Below the pieces are notes generated by a model, which had not been told where the DNA came from, made no database searches, and worked only from the letters and a program-made list of their open reading frames with translations. From Isoetes taiwanensis (lineage: Eukaryota > Streptophyta > Lycopodiopsida > Isoetales > Isoetaceae), in the NCBI GenBank assembly GCA_021234155.1, contig JAJEKV010000008.1, forward strand, positions 20,243,959 to 20,307,958: a stretch of 64,000 bases of DNA, read 5' to 3'. Below are positions 33,957 to 44,982 of this stretch, piece after piece. Made by a program: the position numbers and the translations under genes. Numbering within the stretch: position 1 is the stretch's first letter; each line of letters opens with the position of its first letter.

Positions 33957-36571
33957 GCCAAATAATTCAATGATGCTCTAGGATGTTCTAGATGGCTCTA
34001 GAATCTTCTAGAATGTCTTAGAATCTTCTAGAATCCTCTAGAATGTCCTAGAATCTTCTATAATCATCTAGAATGCCTAAAAATAGAAATTTTTTGAAAC
34101 TTTACAAATGCTCAAAACGGAATGTTCTGGAATGTTTCAGATGCTCACGGGTAAGCACCTCAGCCTAAAAATAGAAAGTACCAGAGTCTAAAAATAGAAG
34201 TTTGCTAAGAGTTTGCAGGAACTTACAAATGCTCAAAATGGAATATTCTGGAATGTTTCAGATGCTCACGGATAAGCACCTCAGTCTAAAAATAGAAAGT
34301 CCAAAGTCTAGAAATAGAAAGTTTTCAAAAAGTTTGTAGGAATCTATAATAGAATGTTCTAGAATATTCCAGGTGCTCTCGGGCAAGCACCTCAGTCTAA
34401 AAATAGAAAGTTTTGTGGAACTTTGCAAACAATTCAAGCATGCTCTAGGATGTTCTAGATAAGAATAAAATGTTCTAGAGTGTTTCATATGCTTATTGGT
34501 AAGCACGTCAGTCTAAAAATAGTAAGGTTTTTGAAACTTTGCAAATGCTGACAATAGAATGTTCTAGATTGTTCCAGATACTCATGGGTAAGCACCTCAG
34601 TCTAGAAATAGCAATTTTTTTGAAACTTTGTAAATGCTTACAATAGAATGTTCTAACGTCTTCCAGATGCTTAGGGCAAGCACCTCAGCCTAAAAATAGA
34701 AAGTTAGAAGAAGCAGAATGTTCTAGAATGTTACGTGTGCCGATAATACATGTGATTGAAACTGGTAGTAAGTGTTAGCTGCTCATAGATTAACAAATGA
34801 ATCCTGAGGAACATGTACTTACATGTGCATGGTAATAGGTATAAGAGGGCTTTTCTAAGCTTCGGATAGATGATGCTTTAAGATCGTTAGAGTATTCTAA
34901 AATGCTCTAAGTAGGCCTAGATAGTTCTAGAATTTAAAATCCATACTAAAATGCTCTAAGTAGGCCTAGATAGTTCTAGAATTTAAAATCCATACATGAC
35001 TAAGGATGAGGCCTATAAAATTGAACACTTCTTATGTTTTGTGCAGGACTTGAACCCCGATCATTGCAACAAAAACATTCCACCGTTACCACGAGGCCAA
35101 GCATTGACTTTTAACAAAAATCAAGCCTCAAATATAGTTAAGGGTGATCATTTTAAGATGTTGCACATATATCCCACATGCATCCTTGCAGAAAAGAGAC
35201 TCCTTTTCGAGCATATAAGGGGCCATGCACTTAGGGTTTGCACAAATATCCCACATGCATTCATAGCAAGAAGAGACCCTTTTTTCAGTATATAAGGAGG
35301 TAATTGGCATGAAGATGGACACTTCAATTTGACGTTAGCGTTGAAGCTTCTAGATAGCGCAGATAAGCACCTTATTCTGAAAATAGAATTTTTTTTTCTA
35401 GATAGGTCTGGAATTTTCTAGAAACTTCTAGAATGTCATAGAATGTCATAGAATGTTCTAGAATGTCTAAAAATAGAAAGTTTTTTTGGAACTTTGCAAA
35501 TAATGCAAGGATGCTCTAGGATGTTCTAGATAGCTCTGGAATGTTCTATAATGTTCTAGAATATCCTAAAATGTTCTAGAATCTTCTAGAATGTCTAAAA
35601 ATAGAAAGTTTTGTGGAACTTTGTTCTAGATGGCTTTAGAACGTTCTAGAATGTCCTAGAACATCCTTGAATTGTTTACAAAGTTCCAGAAAACTTTCTA
35701 TTTTTAGATATTCTAGAAGATTCTAGGACATTCTAGAACATTATAGAACATTCTAGAGCTATCTTCCTAGAGCATCCTTGCATTGTTTGCAAAGTTTCAC
35801 AAAACTTTCTATTTTTAGACATTCTAGAATATTCTATGACATTCTAGAAGTTTTAGAAAATTCCAGACCTATCTAGAAAAAAAAAATTCTATTTTCAGAA
35901 TAAGGTGCTTACCTGGGCTATCTAGAAGCTTCAACGCTAACGTCAAATTGAACTGTCCATCTTCATGCCAATTACCTCCTTATATACTGAAAAAAGGGTC
36001 TCTTCTTGCTTTGAATGCATGTGGGATATTTGTGCAAACCCTAAGTGCATGGCCCCTTATATGCTCGAAAAGGAGTCTCTTTTCTGCAAGGATGCATGTG
36101 GGATATATGTGCAACATCTTAAAATGATCACCCTTAACTATATTTGAACTCGTGGTAACGGTGGAATGTTTTTGTTACAATGATCGGGGTTCAAGTCCTG
36201 CACAAAACATAAAAAGTGTTCAAAAAAGGGAGCTTACAAATCTAGAATTTTATATGCCTCATCCTTAGTCATGTGTGGATTTTAAATTCAAGAACTGTCT
36301 AGGCCTACTTACTCTAACGATCTCAAAGCATCATCTATCCGAATCTTAGAAAAGCCCTCTTATACCTACTACCATGCACATGTAAGTACATGTTCCTCAG
36401 ATTCATTTGTTAATCTATGAGCAGCTAACACTTACTACCAGTTTCAATCACATGTATTGTCAGCACACGTAACATTCTAGAACATTCTGCTTCTTCTAAC
36501 TTTCTATTTTTAGGCTGAGGTGCTTGCCCTAAGCATCTGGAAGACGCTAGAACATTCTATTGTGAGCATTT
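33957..36571. repeat. TTCTAGAA-rich repeat block, left
   Basis: The block consists of clustered TTCTAGAA and GAATGTTCTAGAATGTTC-type words and a ~90-125 bp unit (taagcacctcagtctaaaaa, tagaaagttttt, gaatgttctggaatgtttca) repeated about six times at 34080-34730. The spacing TTCnnGAAnnTTC matches the consensus of heat-shock elements. Its right two thirds form a palindrome centred near 35.6 kb. The same repeats lie inverted at 44983-45720. No coding frame is supported. Confidence 0.85.
34640..36560. repeat. ~1.9 kb palindrome with tRNA-like cores
   Basis: Sequence at 34640-35635 reads as the inverse of 35645-36560. For instance, tcaatttgacgttagcgttg (35324-35343) mirrors the words near 35930-35950, and the short peptide-coding stretch around 35128-35322 recurs inverted at 35965-36147. 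Each arm holds a tRNA-like B-box (ggggttcaagtcc at 36185-36198 and its inverse near 35049-35060) and a partial A-box, so each arm includes a SINE-like core. Confidence 0.8.
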
Positions 36572-36631
36572 AACACGATTGCAAATTAAACGGGAGTGTT
36601 GCATCACTCCCGTTTCAAAGATTCCCTTTAA
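36572..36631 (+). repeat. Left terminal inverted repeat
   Basis: The outer ~20 bp and the inner cgggag and gattccctt words match the inverse of the right end. It also contains its own hairpin: AAACGGGAGTG (36588-36598) and CACTCCCGTTT (36604-36614), an 11 bp stem. Confidence 0.75.
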
Positions 36632-38536
36632 AAAAACACCAAGTTTCTAAAATAAGCCTTTTTTGATAGTTGTTAAGAATTTCTAGAGGTTTGCATTTTT
36701 TTTCATGCCATTTTGGCCCATTATTAGACGAAAACTTTGTACTTATGAAACACAAATCATAAAAATAGCAAAATTTAGGCATAGACTTGAAGAGACTGAA
36801 AGCATTACAAAAAACAAGCACCAGAATAGAAAGGAAAAAAAAGTACTATGTTTTTAATAAATTGTTGTACATCAATATTGAAGATTCATTGTAATAAATA
36901 ATGATAATTTTAATATCACGATAGTCAAAGATCTACATCATAGTCCTCCTCATTCTTTTTCTTTGCTCTACGCCATCTCGTCCTTCTGTTCTATCTGCTC
37001 CTTTCTTTGGGGACTTGAGTTTTGTATCCTCCTTGTTTCTGGAATGGTAGCTAAAGCTACTTCTTTAAGCTCTGCAAAGGTTGCCTCATCGTCTAGTGAT
37101 TTTGGAGAATGGAGGTTTGTATCTCACGAGGGCGTTAGTTTAGCATAATCGGATGAAGACTTGGCCCCTAACTCCTGATTTTCATACGGTAAAGTAGGTA
37201 AGGCAGCCGGTCTCATCTTCACAAAATGCACGACCTCCTTATCAATATCCACGGCTACGATTTGCGGCCCTTCTTAAGTGCACATGCGATAGTAGTACGA
37301 GAACGGAGAAAGCATCAAGTACCCAATCTCACGGGCCGAGAACATGTCGGGGAGATGGTTGATGAGCTTTGTGGTTTACGGTAGTGATTCACAATCTGCC
37401 TTGTGCACTTGGGTCCTGCAATTTACGTAAGGCTGCTGGAAACTCTAGGGCGTTTGAAAAGTTTTGACGGTGGCGGTGTTAAAGTGATCCATGGTCCTCT
37501 TCCCATCAAAACTCCAATAAGCTACATGAAGGTACTCTACCTCTTTGAGCAACCTTGGTCCTCCACCATGGTAGTTGATGTTCGTTTTGTACCTAGTGAA
37601 GCATATAAAGTGATATTAGCAAAAACAAGAAAACACTTGAAAACCGAAGCGAGGAAATACTATTAGGAATACACACTACGTTATTAAAGAGAAAAGTAAT
37701 TGTATTACGGAATAAGACTTCTGAACAAAGGTTTTCATATCCTGCTGTTGGAGAACCAAAGTGATTTTTGAAAGCTGATTCCACCAAGCCAGACTGCATG
37801 CTCGAATGGAACGTAACTAAACGCCAATGTTTGGCCGTTGAGATCTGCTTAATTCCTTCAATAAAAGCATTAAACTCTGAAAATTTGAAGGGCTGGTCGT
37901 CGTATCTGCTGTCTTTAAGCTTAAACCCATAGGGAAGATCAGCAATAACCAAAGTAAAGTCCTGTGGCTTAACCGTTCCGACAAGGTTCGTGCAATCACC
38001 ATGAATGATTGAATATAAATTGTTTTGATCAAACATGCAGAATCTCGTAGTCGGATGGTTACGGCTCAATGAGTTCTTCTTCGACTAACGACCTCTCTTC
38101 CCGTGCTGTTCTAACCAAATTCATAAAGCCCTCGGGTAGGTCTTTATTTTTCTTTTTGTTCTAAAAAAAACAAAACAACAACTGTCAAGAGATCGTTTGT
38201 GCGGAGAGAAGGAATTCTAAGTGTAATTACCCAGCCCTCAAAATTTGGTGAATATTGGACAATGCGCTCGTCGGATGTGGCAATTGGGTAGAGTTCCTTG
38301 CACCTTTCCCATGTGTCGACGTTTAGCTGCTCCATCAAACATGTTTGACATGTTATGACGTTTTTTTGGCTGCAAGACGTTAAGGAAACAATGAGTTTAA
38401 ACAAAAGAATGAAGGCAGCGTAAAAAGAAAAACAAATACAAGTCAAGCTAATTGTATTACGGAATACAAACCGGTTAACTTGTGATGCTACCTCGAAACA
38501 ATATCGAGAAAATAGTTCTACTACGGGACAAACACA

Positions 38537-38780
38537 TTGCTTCTCTAAAGGGCATCGTATTCGAATACAGGCCAACATTGAGGAGGAGCAATGTGTATTC
38601 CGAATACACATGCCTTCCTTTCACGGGCAATGTGTATTCCGGAATACCTAATGCCTTTCTAGAGACAAGCAATGTGTATTCGGAATACACAATGCCTTTC
38701 TAGAGACAAGCAATGTGTATTAGGAATACACATTGCTGCGTGTAAAGAAAGGCATGTGTATTACGGAATACACTAGCTCT
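38537..38780. repeat. Array of TGTATTCCGGAATACA palindromes, cluster 1
   Basis: Five or six variants of gtgtattccggaatacac are separated by a ~25 bp spacer (atgcctttctagagacaagc). Some have one base missing or changed at the centre. The cluster lies in a non-coding part of the methyltransferase-like gene. Confidence 0.85.
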
Positions 38781-40732
38781 GCCGATGTTTTTGGGAATCT
38801 AACATGCAATAACTAATGTTTGAAATTGAAAACTTACTTGTGTAATTCCTTTGACATTTCTTCTAGGCTAAACTCCTTATCAACAACTTTTGGAGAAGCT
38901 GCTCGAGAAGCTCCGTGTCGGAGAAAGCCACGCATTTCCTTGAGACGGTAATGGTCATTTCTTTTTTGGGTGCGTCTCGAGCTTTTTTCTTATTTTGTCT
39001 CCTTTCCCTTGCTCTTTAACTCCCTAAATTTCGAACATTGTAAATATCACGGTCCTGGGGTTCCCAAATCTGTTCAAGAAGATTCACGTTAAATAGTTGA
39101 TTTGCTATTACGGAATACATTTTGTGCTTACCTTGCCATCTCTAAAAGCTAAGCTGGAACCGGTTTGTCGTGGCCAATGAGAGAGGCGCCTTTTGTTGGC
39201 CTCGTCATATTTCGGCGACATTCAATAGCACACGCCTCCTTAAGCTCAAGGAAAATCTTTGGCTTCTTGAGGTCCTCACCGTACTTTTCCTTGAATATTA
39301 CGTACTCCTGTGCATGAACGGATCTTGTCGTGAAGCTCATCTTTAGTTTATATTAGTTTTATCGGCATTGTGGGTGTTGGCAGCGATTTTTCGCTTCTTC
39401 ATCGGTAAGACCCGATGCTTGGTAGGAGAGGGCGGAGAGGTACCTCGGGTTCTTCTTCTCTTTATAAAGTTGCCTTCTTGCCTTAAAGGCTGTGATTGCC
39501 TCCCAAGGCGTAGTGAGTGTAGGTCTCTGCGTTTTTTCTCTCATCATAGTCTGGGGGTTTTGCACTCTTCCCTGTCAACAAGGACAACTATTGGGGCCAC
39601 ATGAGCATTTGGATTGCTCCTTATTACATCTTCGGGTTCCTTAAGTGATCGGCATAAATTTTGCGAACCTGAAGTGGCCTTTCACCGACTTCATTTTTCG
39701 GTGGAAGCTTCATTGAAGTGGTTTGGCAAATAAATTACACCTTGCACAAACTTGTGCGGGTTAATCTCTTCCATCTTTTCAATTTGTCTTGTCAACTTTT
39801 TTTTCCTTTATAGCAACACGGGTGCTTTACCCTTCCCCTTCTTCTTCTTAGGTTCCTCGGAAATATCCTCTCACGCAATTAAGGCCGTACGCTTTTTTTT
39901 TAGGCTCTTTAGCAGCAATTGTGTCCCTTGGCGCTTCTTTGGTGGTGGTGGCGGTGGCCTTTCGCCCGGTTGTGATGGACTCCCAGTTGTGATGAGGAAC
40001 TTTCGGGCTCGGTTGCTCATCCTCTTCCTCGGGCTCCGGACTCATTTGTAGGGGAAGTCTTAAGCTCGTTGTGCTTGAACATAGTTGATGATGGCAGCGG
40101 CGACCTCTTCTTGATGTAGTGAGCAACATACTTGTCTGGAAGGGCGAGGATTTACTTTTCGCCACTCTAAAATAGGATTCATCAACATGAATAAAGCCTT
40201 GGGATGTCACGAAAAAGGCGGTCTCCCTCATTGGCGGACTCCCCGGCTACTTCACTCCGCAATTTGGATGGTGCCCATGCAAACAAATTCCCTCTCATCG
40301 TACCTTTTGCTCCGGCCTCAAAGCCGGACATGTAGGAAAGTAAGTGTGCTGTACTTTCCAGAAGTACCCCTTGTAAAAAACCATTGAGTTTGAAAGTTTT
40401 CGTAGATGGCAGGCGCAGATGTCTCCTCAACCCTTCTCTGTGGGTGCGGTTTCGTTGGGATTTTAACGGTTCTCTTGTGTTGTTTCTTGCTGCCTTCTTA
40501 TGCATTGCAAATTGTGTGTAAACGATCTTGTTAGAAAGCGTTGGCAAAAAACTATTCCAGAATACAAAATGTCTTGCGAAAAGGAAAAAACAAGGGCAAA
40601 AAGAGGACCAAAATGCCAAAACAACACTGCAATCTTGACAAAAAAACAGGTCTAAACAAGTTTTAAAAGCAGAAAAAACACCTAAAGTCACTACAAAAAT
40701 CACGGAAAAACAACCTTACAAAACAAAAGAAC

Positions 40733-41035
40733 ACGAATGTGTATTCCGGAATACACTTTCGCCTTTCCTCCAAGGCGAAGTGTATTCCGGAATACACTTT
40801 CGCCTTTCCTCCAAGGCGAAGTGTATTCCGGAATACACTTACGCCTTCTCTCGAAGGCGAAAGTGTATTCGGAATACCTACGCCTTCCCGAAAAAAGTGT
40901 ATTCGGAATACACATTTCGTCTTCCTCGGAAGCGTGATTACGGAATACACTTTCGCCGTGGGAAGGCGAATGTGTATTCCGGAATACACTTTCGCCTTCG
41001 AGGGAAGGCGTAAATGTATTCCGGAATAAGAAACA
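40733..41035. repeat. Array of TGTATTCCGGAATACA palindromes, cluster 2
   Basis: Perfect copies at 40740, 40781 and 40822 (41 bp period) and four or five variants to 41035 alternate with a second hairpin, TTCGCCTT-tcctcc-AAGGCGAA. It lies near the 5' end of the minus-strand gene, towards the start of the divergent transposase gene. Confidence 0.9.
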
Positions 41036-41907
41036 GACACACAAATGATTGTACCTTGTACTTTCTTACTCACCTCTCCATGTTTTCTCTATGAGTATCG
41101 GAATACAGCTCTGAATATTATATTCGAAGGCGCTGGCGCTGGCGACTTCATTTCGAGAGGCCCTGGAATCATGGCTGAAAGGCGCCAAAATTTCCTTTTA
41201 AAGGTGTCCATTCCGTCTTGCTCGTTTTCTATGTGAAGTGGAATACGTTTGGCCTTACTGTTCTGCTCTAGTGTATTCGGGAATAGCTTTTAGTTTGCCT
41301 TTCGCTTAATTGTTGCAGGAAGTTCTACTTTTAGTAGGCGGGCTTGTGATACGGAATAAGAAAAGCTCTGCGATGAAACATTATCTAAACTCTACTTTGT
41401 TTTGCGGTTCTTAAGATGACAAACGCGCCGTCAACAAACTTCCACCACCTTTTCGTTGTCTCAAGCTCGTGCAGTTACGAGGACACGCTTGGGACCAACG
41501 TCGTTTCTTCGAAGGCCGGAATTCTCAGGCTCCTACCTCTGCTTCATCGTTCTTGCTTCTCGAAGACACGCGAGTCCGGCCGCGTAACGGACTTCCACCA
41601 CCCTTCCAACCGTCACCAAGTCACGTAGGCGGCCTGCTGGCATCTCCTTCCAAAGAATCACCACTAGTTGGGCGGGCTGCCACCACCCTTTGCTCCATCC
41701 CGGGACTGCGAAGCTCCACAACAAAGGGTGCTCAGAACAAGCTACCCCCCCTTTTGTAGTTTAAGCCTCCGCCATTGCAAACATACAAGGAACCGAGAAA
41801 ACACGGAAGGCTGTGAGATTCACTACAATTTCTCTCACGGGACTTCACTACAAATGAGGGCGAAGCTCCGGCATGCACTCCTCTTCACACAACAAGGGTT
41901 GTGACAC

Positions 41908-44640
41908 ATGGATTTGCGAATTCAGTCCGCTCTAAAGGAGATGTTTGCAAGAACTCCTTTTCAAGATGGTACAAAACGGTGATGCCACAACCTCTTATGG
42001 GCCATCACCACCCTTTAACACTTGTACCCCGCCTATTAGGGAACAACTTCCGTGGTCTGCATTTTTCCTCTACAAGCACACCACTCGGGGACGGAGGAAG
42101 TCACCCCAGTAGAAGTTTCATCGAGGAAGATGAAGACACCAGCGAGGAACAAAGAGATTACATGTTCTCAAGCCAATCTTCAAAGAAATTCAAGGTGGAT
42201 TTTGGTTTGAGGGCTTGCTCCTCTGCAAGAAGAAGAAATCTTATGGATGAGCGAGAAAATGAGGAGACTTTTGAGAACTAAATGCTGCTCATTGGGTTGC
42301 ATCAACAGACTTAACATGGCTAAATTACGAAGGTTAGAGACAACTGAGTTCCATGACATTGGCGGAGACGAGAATGCCTACTTAGCTTATCATGTAAGAC
42401 CGGACCGCAACACCTTCTTGCACTACATTAACCGTCAAAAGTTTGCGAAATGTTTTATGGTTGTCCACCGTTTAGGGTCCACAAGAATGTCTAGAATACA
42501 CAAAAGGCTGGACAAAAATCCAGCAATCGATGATCATTGTGGACCAAGAAGAGTTGTAACCATGCATGCCCTTCTTCTTTGTGTCTGGATGGAGAAATAT
42601 TTTAGAGAAACATGTGAGAAGCTACCTACTTGACAACATGTATCATTTAAGCGATAACATCACCAAAAAGATGTTTTTAATGAGTACAAAGAGACTTGCA
42701 CTTCGGCTTGACACATCTCTTACTCACACTTCACGGTGTGGAAAAGTGAATTCGGTCTTGTGAAAATTCCTAGAAAACATAGAATGTACATTTTGCTTTC
42801 GAGGTGTGCGAGAATTAAAGAGTCAACGAGCTGCAAAGGCAGAGGTCGAAAGAAGTAAGTTCATGTTCTCAATCTCTCACTTGTTTTAGAAAATGCTTTG
42901 ACCTGATTTCTTCTCTGAGATATTGTGCATGAGAACCTTGCGGACATCGTGAACAACAAGCGTGAGAGAAGAAAGCTTGCCAAGCATAGAAAAAAAGCTC
43001 TTGAGCGTCCTTTGCAATACATATGCTGTTGTGATTGATGGAATGGACCAAAAAAAAAACAACTCTACCACATTTCTTGAACATTCCTAAAGATGTGCGG
43101 AGGAATGTTTTGTTAAGGTCCACCTTGTAGGAGCTATGGTCTTCAAAGGAAGTCTAAGGTGCAAAGTTTTTTGGCGTATCAAACTTGCATGGTGACCCCA
43201 ACCTCACAATTACAATTCTTAACAAGGTCTGTGCGAGCAAGAGCAATTACCACCGGTGCTTTATCGCAACTTGACAATACTACAAGGAGAACAAGAATCA
43301 AACACTCTTTGCGTCTTTGTGCCATGTTAGTGGAGCTAGGGATCTTTAGAAAAGTGAAGCTCGGTTTCTTACTTGTAGGCCACACTCATGATCAGATTGA
43401 CCAAATGTTGTGATTTTTACATGCGCCTTAGAAGGAAGAAGGCTTTTCTGTCTTCCTTCTTTAGTTAATTATTGAAGATTCTTACACTCCTACTCCGATT
43501 GGTCGATCTTCTTAAAAGAGGCTGCTGATTCGGAGAGTTTGTTTTCTCTCAGCGTTCAAGCGAGAGAACAAAATTTTGTGAACAAGTTGAATGATCTCAC
43601 CTTTCAACATCATATCAAGTTCTACTTGAAGGATGGCCAAAGCTTCTTCTGAGGGGAAGAAGTATACCACAACTAAGGATTTGGAGTCGCGGAGGGGATG
43701 CACGCTTCCTTAAATATATTCGGACACTTCCTTCATAGAGCGTCTTTGAGCAACTTCCTCTCAAAAATCCTAAGGAGTCCAAGCGGAAGAAAAGTACCCC
43801 GAGTCATCCTTAAAAGCCATTGAAAATGGAATTTCCTCGAGCTTTAAGTACTTCTTAGAAGAAGATCGGATGTGGTGGAGTAATTTCTTTCTCGAGCAGA
43901 GAAAATTGTTGTACAAAACATAGCTCTAAGGCGGTTGCAAGAACCATTTCAATGGCCTAACACCTTCCATCAACCCGACACCAAGCGAGGTCCAAGCGAT
44001 TGCTACATTTGCACTGAAGTAGAAGGCGAGGAGGCCCGAGTCATGTACCTCGGACCAAGGCGGGGAATGAGCCCCAAGGTAATATCGAAATTACCAAAGG
44101 TATGCTAATTGCTCTTAGGTGAGGGAGGATGACAAAGGTCGGCCGATTACGGATAGCAAAAGTGCTTGACACGGTCAAGGAGGAAGGCTTAGTCACTAAA
44201 CTCAAGATTCATTGGCTTGCAACACTTTCGAGAAAATGCTTTTGAAGGTAGATATGAGTTAGAAATGAGAAGCCAAGGAAAAGGGAGAAAGTCAAGAAGG
44301 TGGGTTGTAGGGGACGAGCTGAACCTTAATGGCGTGACTATATTGTGCTATGATTTTAAATTGAAATCGACAATCGTCTCGCCTTGGAAGACTATCAATT
44401 TGCTTAAAAAAGCTTGTAATTATGAAGAAGATGATGAAGAAGGTGGTGACAATGCTTCACCAAATCGTTGATAGTGATGAGGAAGATAACTCAAGCACTT
44501 CCTCGGTGACGATGAAAAAGTGAAGGTGATGGCGATGGCATAAATGAACATGAGGGCGTCACGGATCCCTCTCTCATCCTCCTCACACTTTTGCACATAA
44601 GCGGAGTCTTAGAAAAAGGCGTGTAAATTTTGATGTGAAT
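41908..44640 (+). pseudogene. DDE-type transposase-like gene with VGHTHDQIDQ block
   Basis: Coding-like pieces in several frames start at MDLRIQSALKEMFARTPFQD (41908). Next come a cysteine motif (TKCCSLGCINRL, 42280), a segment KFAKCFMVVHRLGSTRMSRI (42443), VVIDGMDQKKTTLPHF (~43027), then QLDNT and in a shifted frame KENKNQTLFA (~43270), and LVELGIFRKVKLGFLLVGHT followed by HDQIDQML (43330-43413). The tail is acidic (EEDDEEGGDN, ~44440). The spaced D (DGMDQ), D (QLDN) and HTHDQID are those of a family of large eukaryotic transposase-like proteins (I recall DUF7869; not checked). At least five frameshifts break it, and introns may account for some. It is presumably the mobilising enzyme of the surrounding element. 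Confidence 0.7.
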
Positions 44641-44904
44641 ATGAAGATTCTATCTTCAAATTTTGAGAATACTACAGTTTCAATTACAGACTTACTTCAA
44701 TTTTTTGTTAAATATTTTATCCTCTGAAATTAGAGTTTCTCTCTTAAAACATACTTTAAGAACATTCTTTTTGCTAAGAAAAGTGACACTTTAAAAAAGT
44801 CAATTCCTTCGTTGCAAAAAAAATTTAGTCATTTCGGGGGGGGTCAAAATAGAATTTCATGCATCTTTTTTTTTTTTAACCTCATTTTACCCCCTTTTTC
44901 GTAA

Positions 44905-44982
44905 AAAAAAAGGGAATCTTTGCGGAATATTCCTTTTGCTCTCGTTTCAATGATTTGCTCCCGTTTAATACGCAATCTTGTT
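44905..44982 (-). repeat. Right terminal inverted repeat
   Basis: Read inward, AACAAGATTGCGTATTAAAC is followed by gggagc and later gattccctt, as at the left end, but ~17 bases longer in the middle and with a decayed hairpin. Confidence 0.75.

Larger units (their letters stand above)
36968..41040 (-). pseudogene. Beta-class DNA (N4/N6) methyltransferase-like gene, multi-exon, broken
   Basis: Such enzymes transfer a methyl group from S-adenosylmethionine to the amino group of adenine or cytosine. Reading down the minus strand: an exon with CQTCLMEQLNVDTWERC (~38340); an exon at ~38040-37740 with YSIIHGDC and then VIADLPYGF (motif IV, 37940-37926, a variant of DPPY); a stretch from ~37595 with VEYLHVAYWSFDGKRTMDHF; then KLINHLPDMFS, DWVLDAFS (motif I, ~37320-37295), and in the next frame IVAVDIDKEVVHFVKMRP (~37262-37215). 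The order IV then I is that of beta-class enzymes (Pfam N6_N4_Mtase type). Motif I is frameshifted at tccgttctcgtac, where GTGTT would be expected. The 5' part (~41.0-39.1 kb) has coding-like pieces (GFIHVDESYFRVAKS; YVIFKEKYGEDLKKPKIF) of unknown role. The tail after ~37130 is acidic/lysine-rich and stops at 36968. Confidence 0.7.
36572..44982. mobile_element. 8.4 kb TIR DNA transposon with DDE-like and DNA methyltransferase-like genes
   Basis: The left end AACACGATTGCAAATTAAAC and the right end (inverse) AACAAGATTGCGTATTAAAC begin inverted repeats of ~60-75 bp that continue through a cgggag word and gattccctt. ATTT flanks both ends (36568-36571 and 44983-44986). The reconstructed empty site gagcATTTacaaag closely matches sibling repeat units in the block (45066-45080, gcatttgcaaag). 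The interior has two divergent decayed genes: a transposase-like gene (plus, from ~41.9 kb) and a methyltransferase-like gene (minus, ~41.0 to 36.97 kb), plus arrays of a perfect palindrome. I could not assign a superfamily with certainty. Confidence 0.8.

Noticed and set aside
33957-36571. CRISPR-like or regulatory array of TTCTAGAA units
   Set aside because: Units vary in length, lack unique spacers, form palindromes, and the genome is plant nuclear DNA. Treated as a transposon-associated repeat.
40737-41073. Several overlapping open frames on both strands near 40.7-41.0 kb
   Set aside because: All are translations of the palindrome array (repeated VYSGIH/CIPEYT words); a palindromic repeat keeps frames open on both strands.
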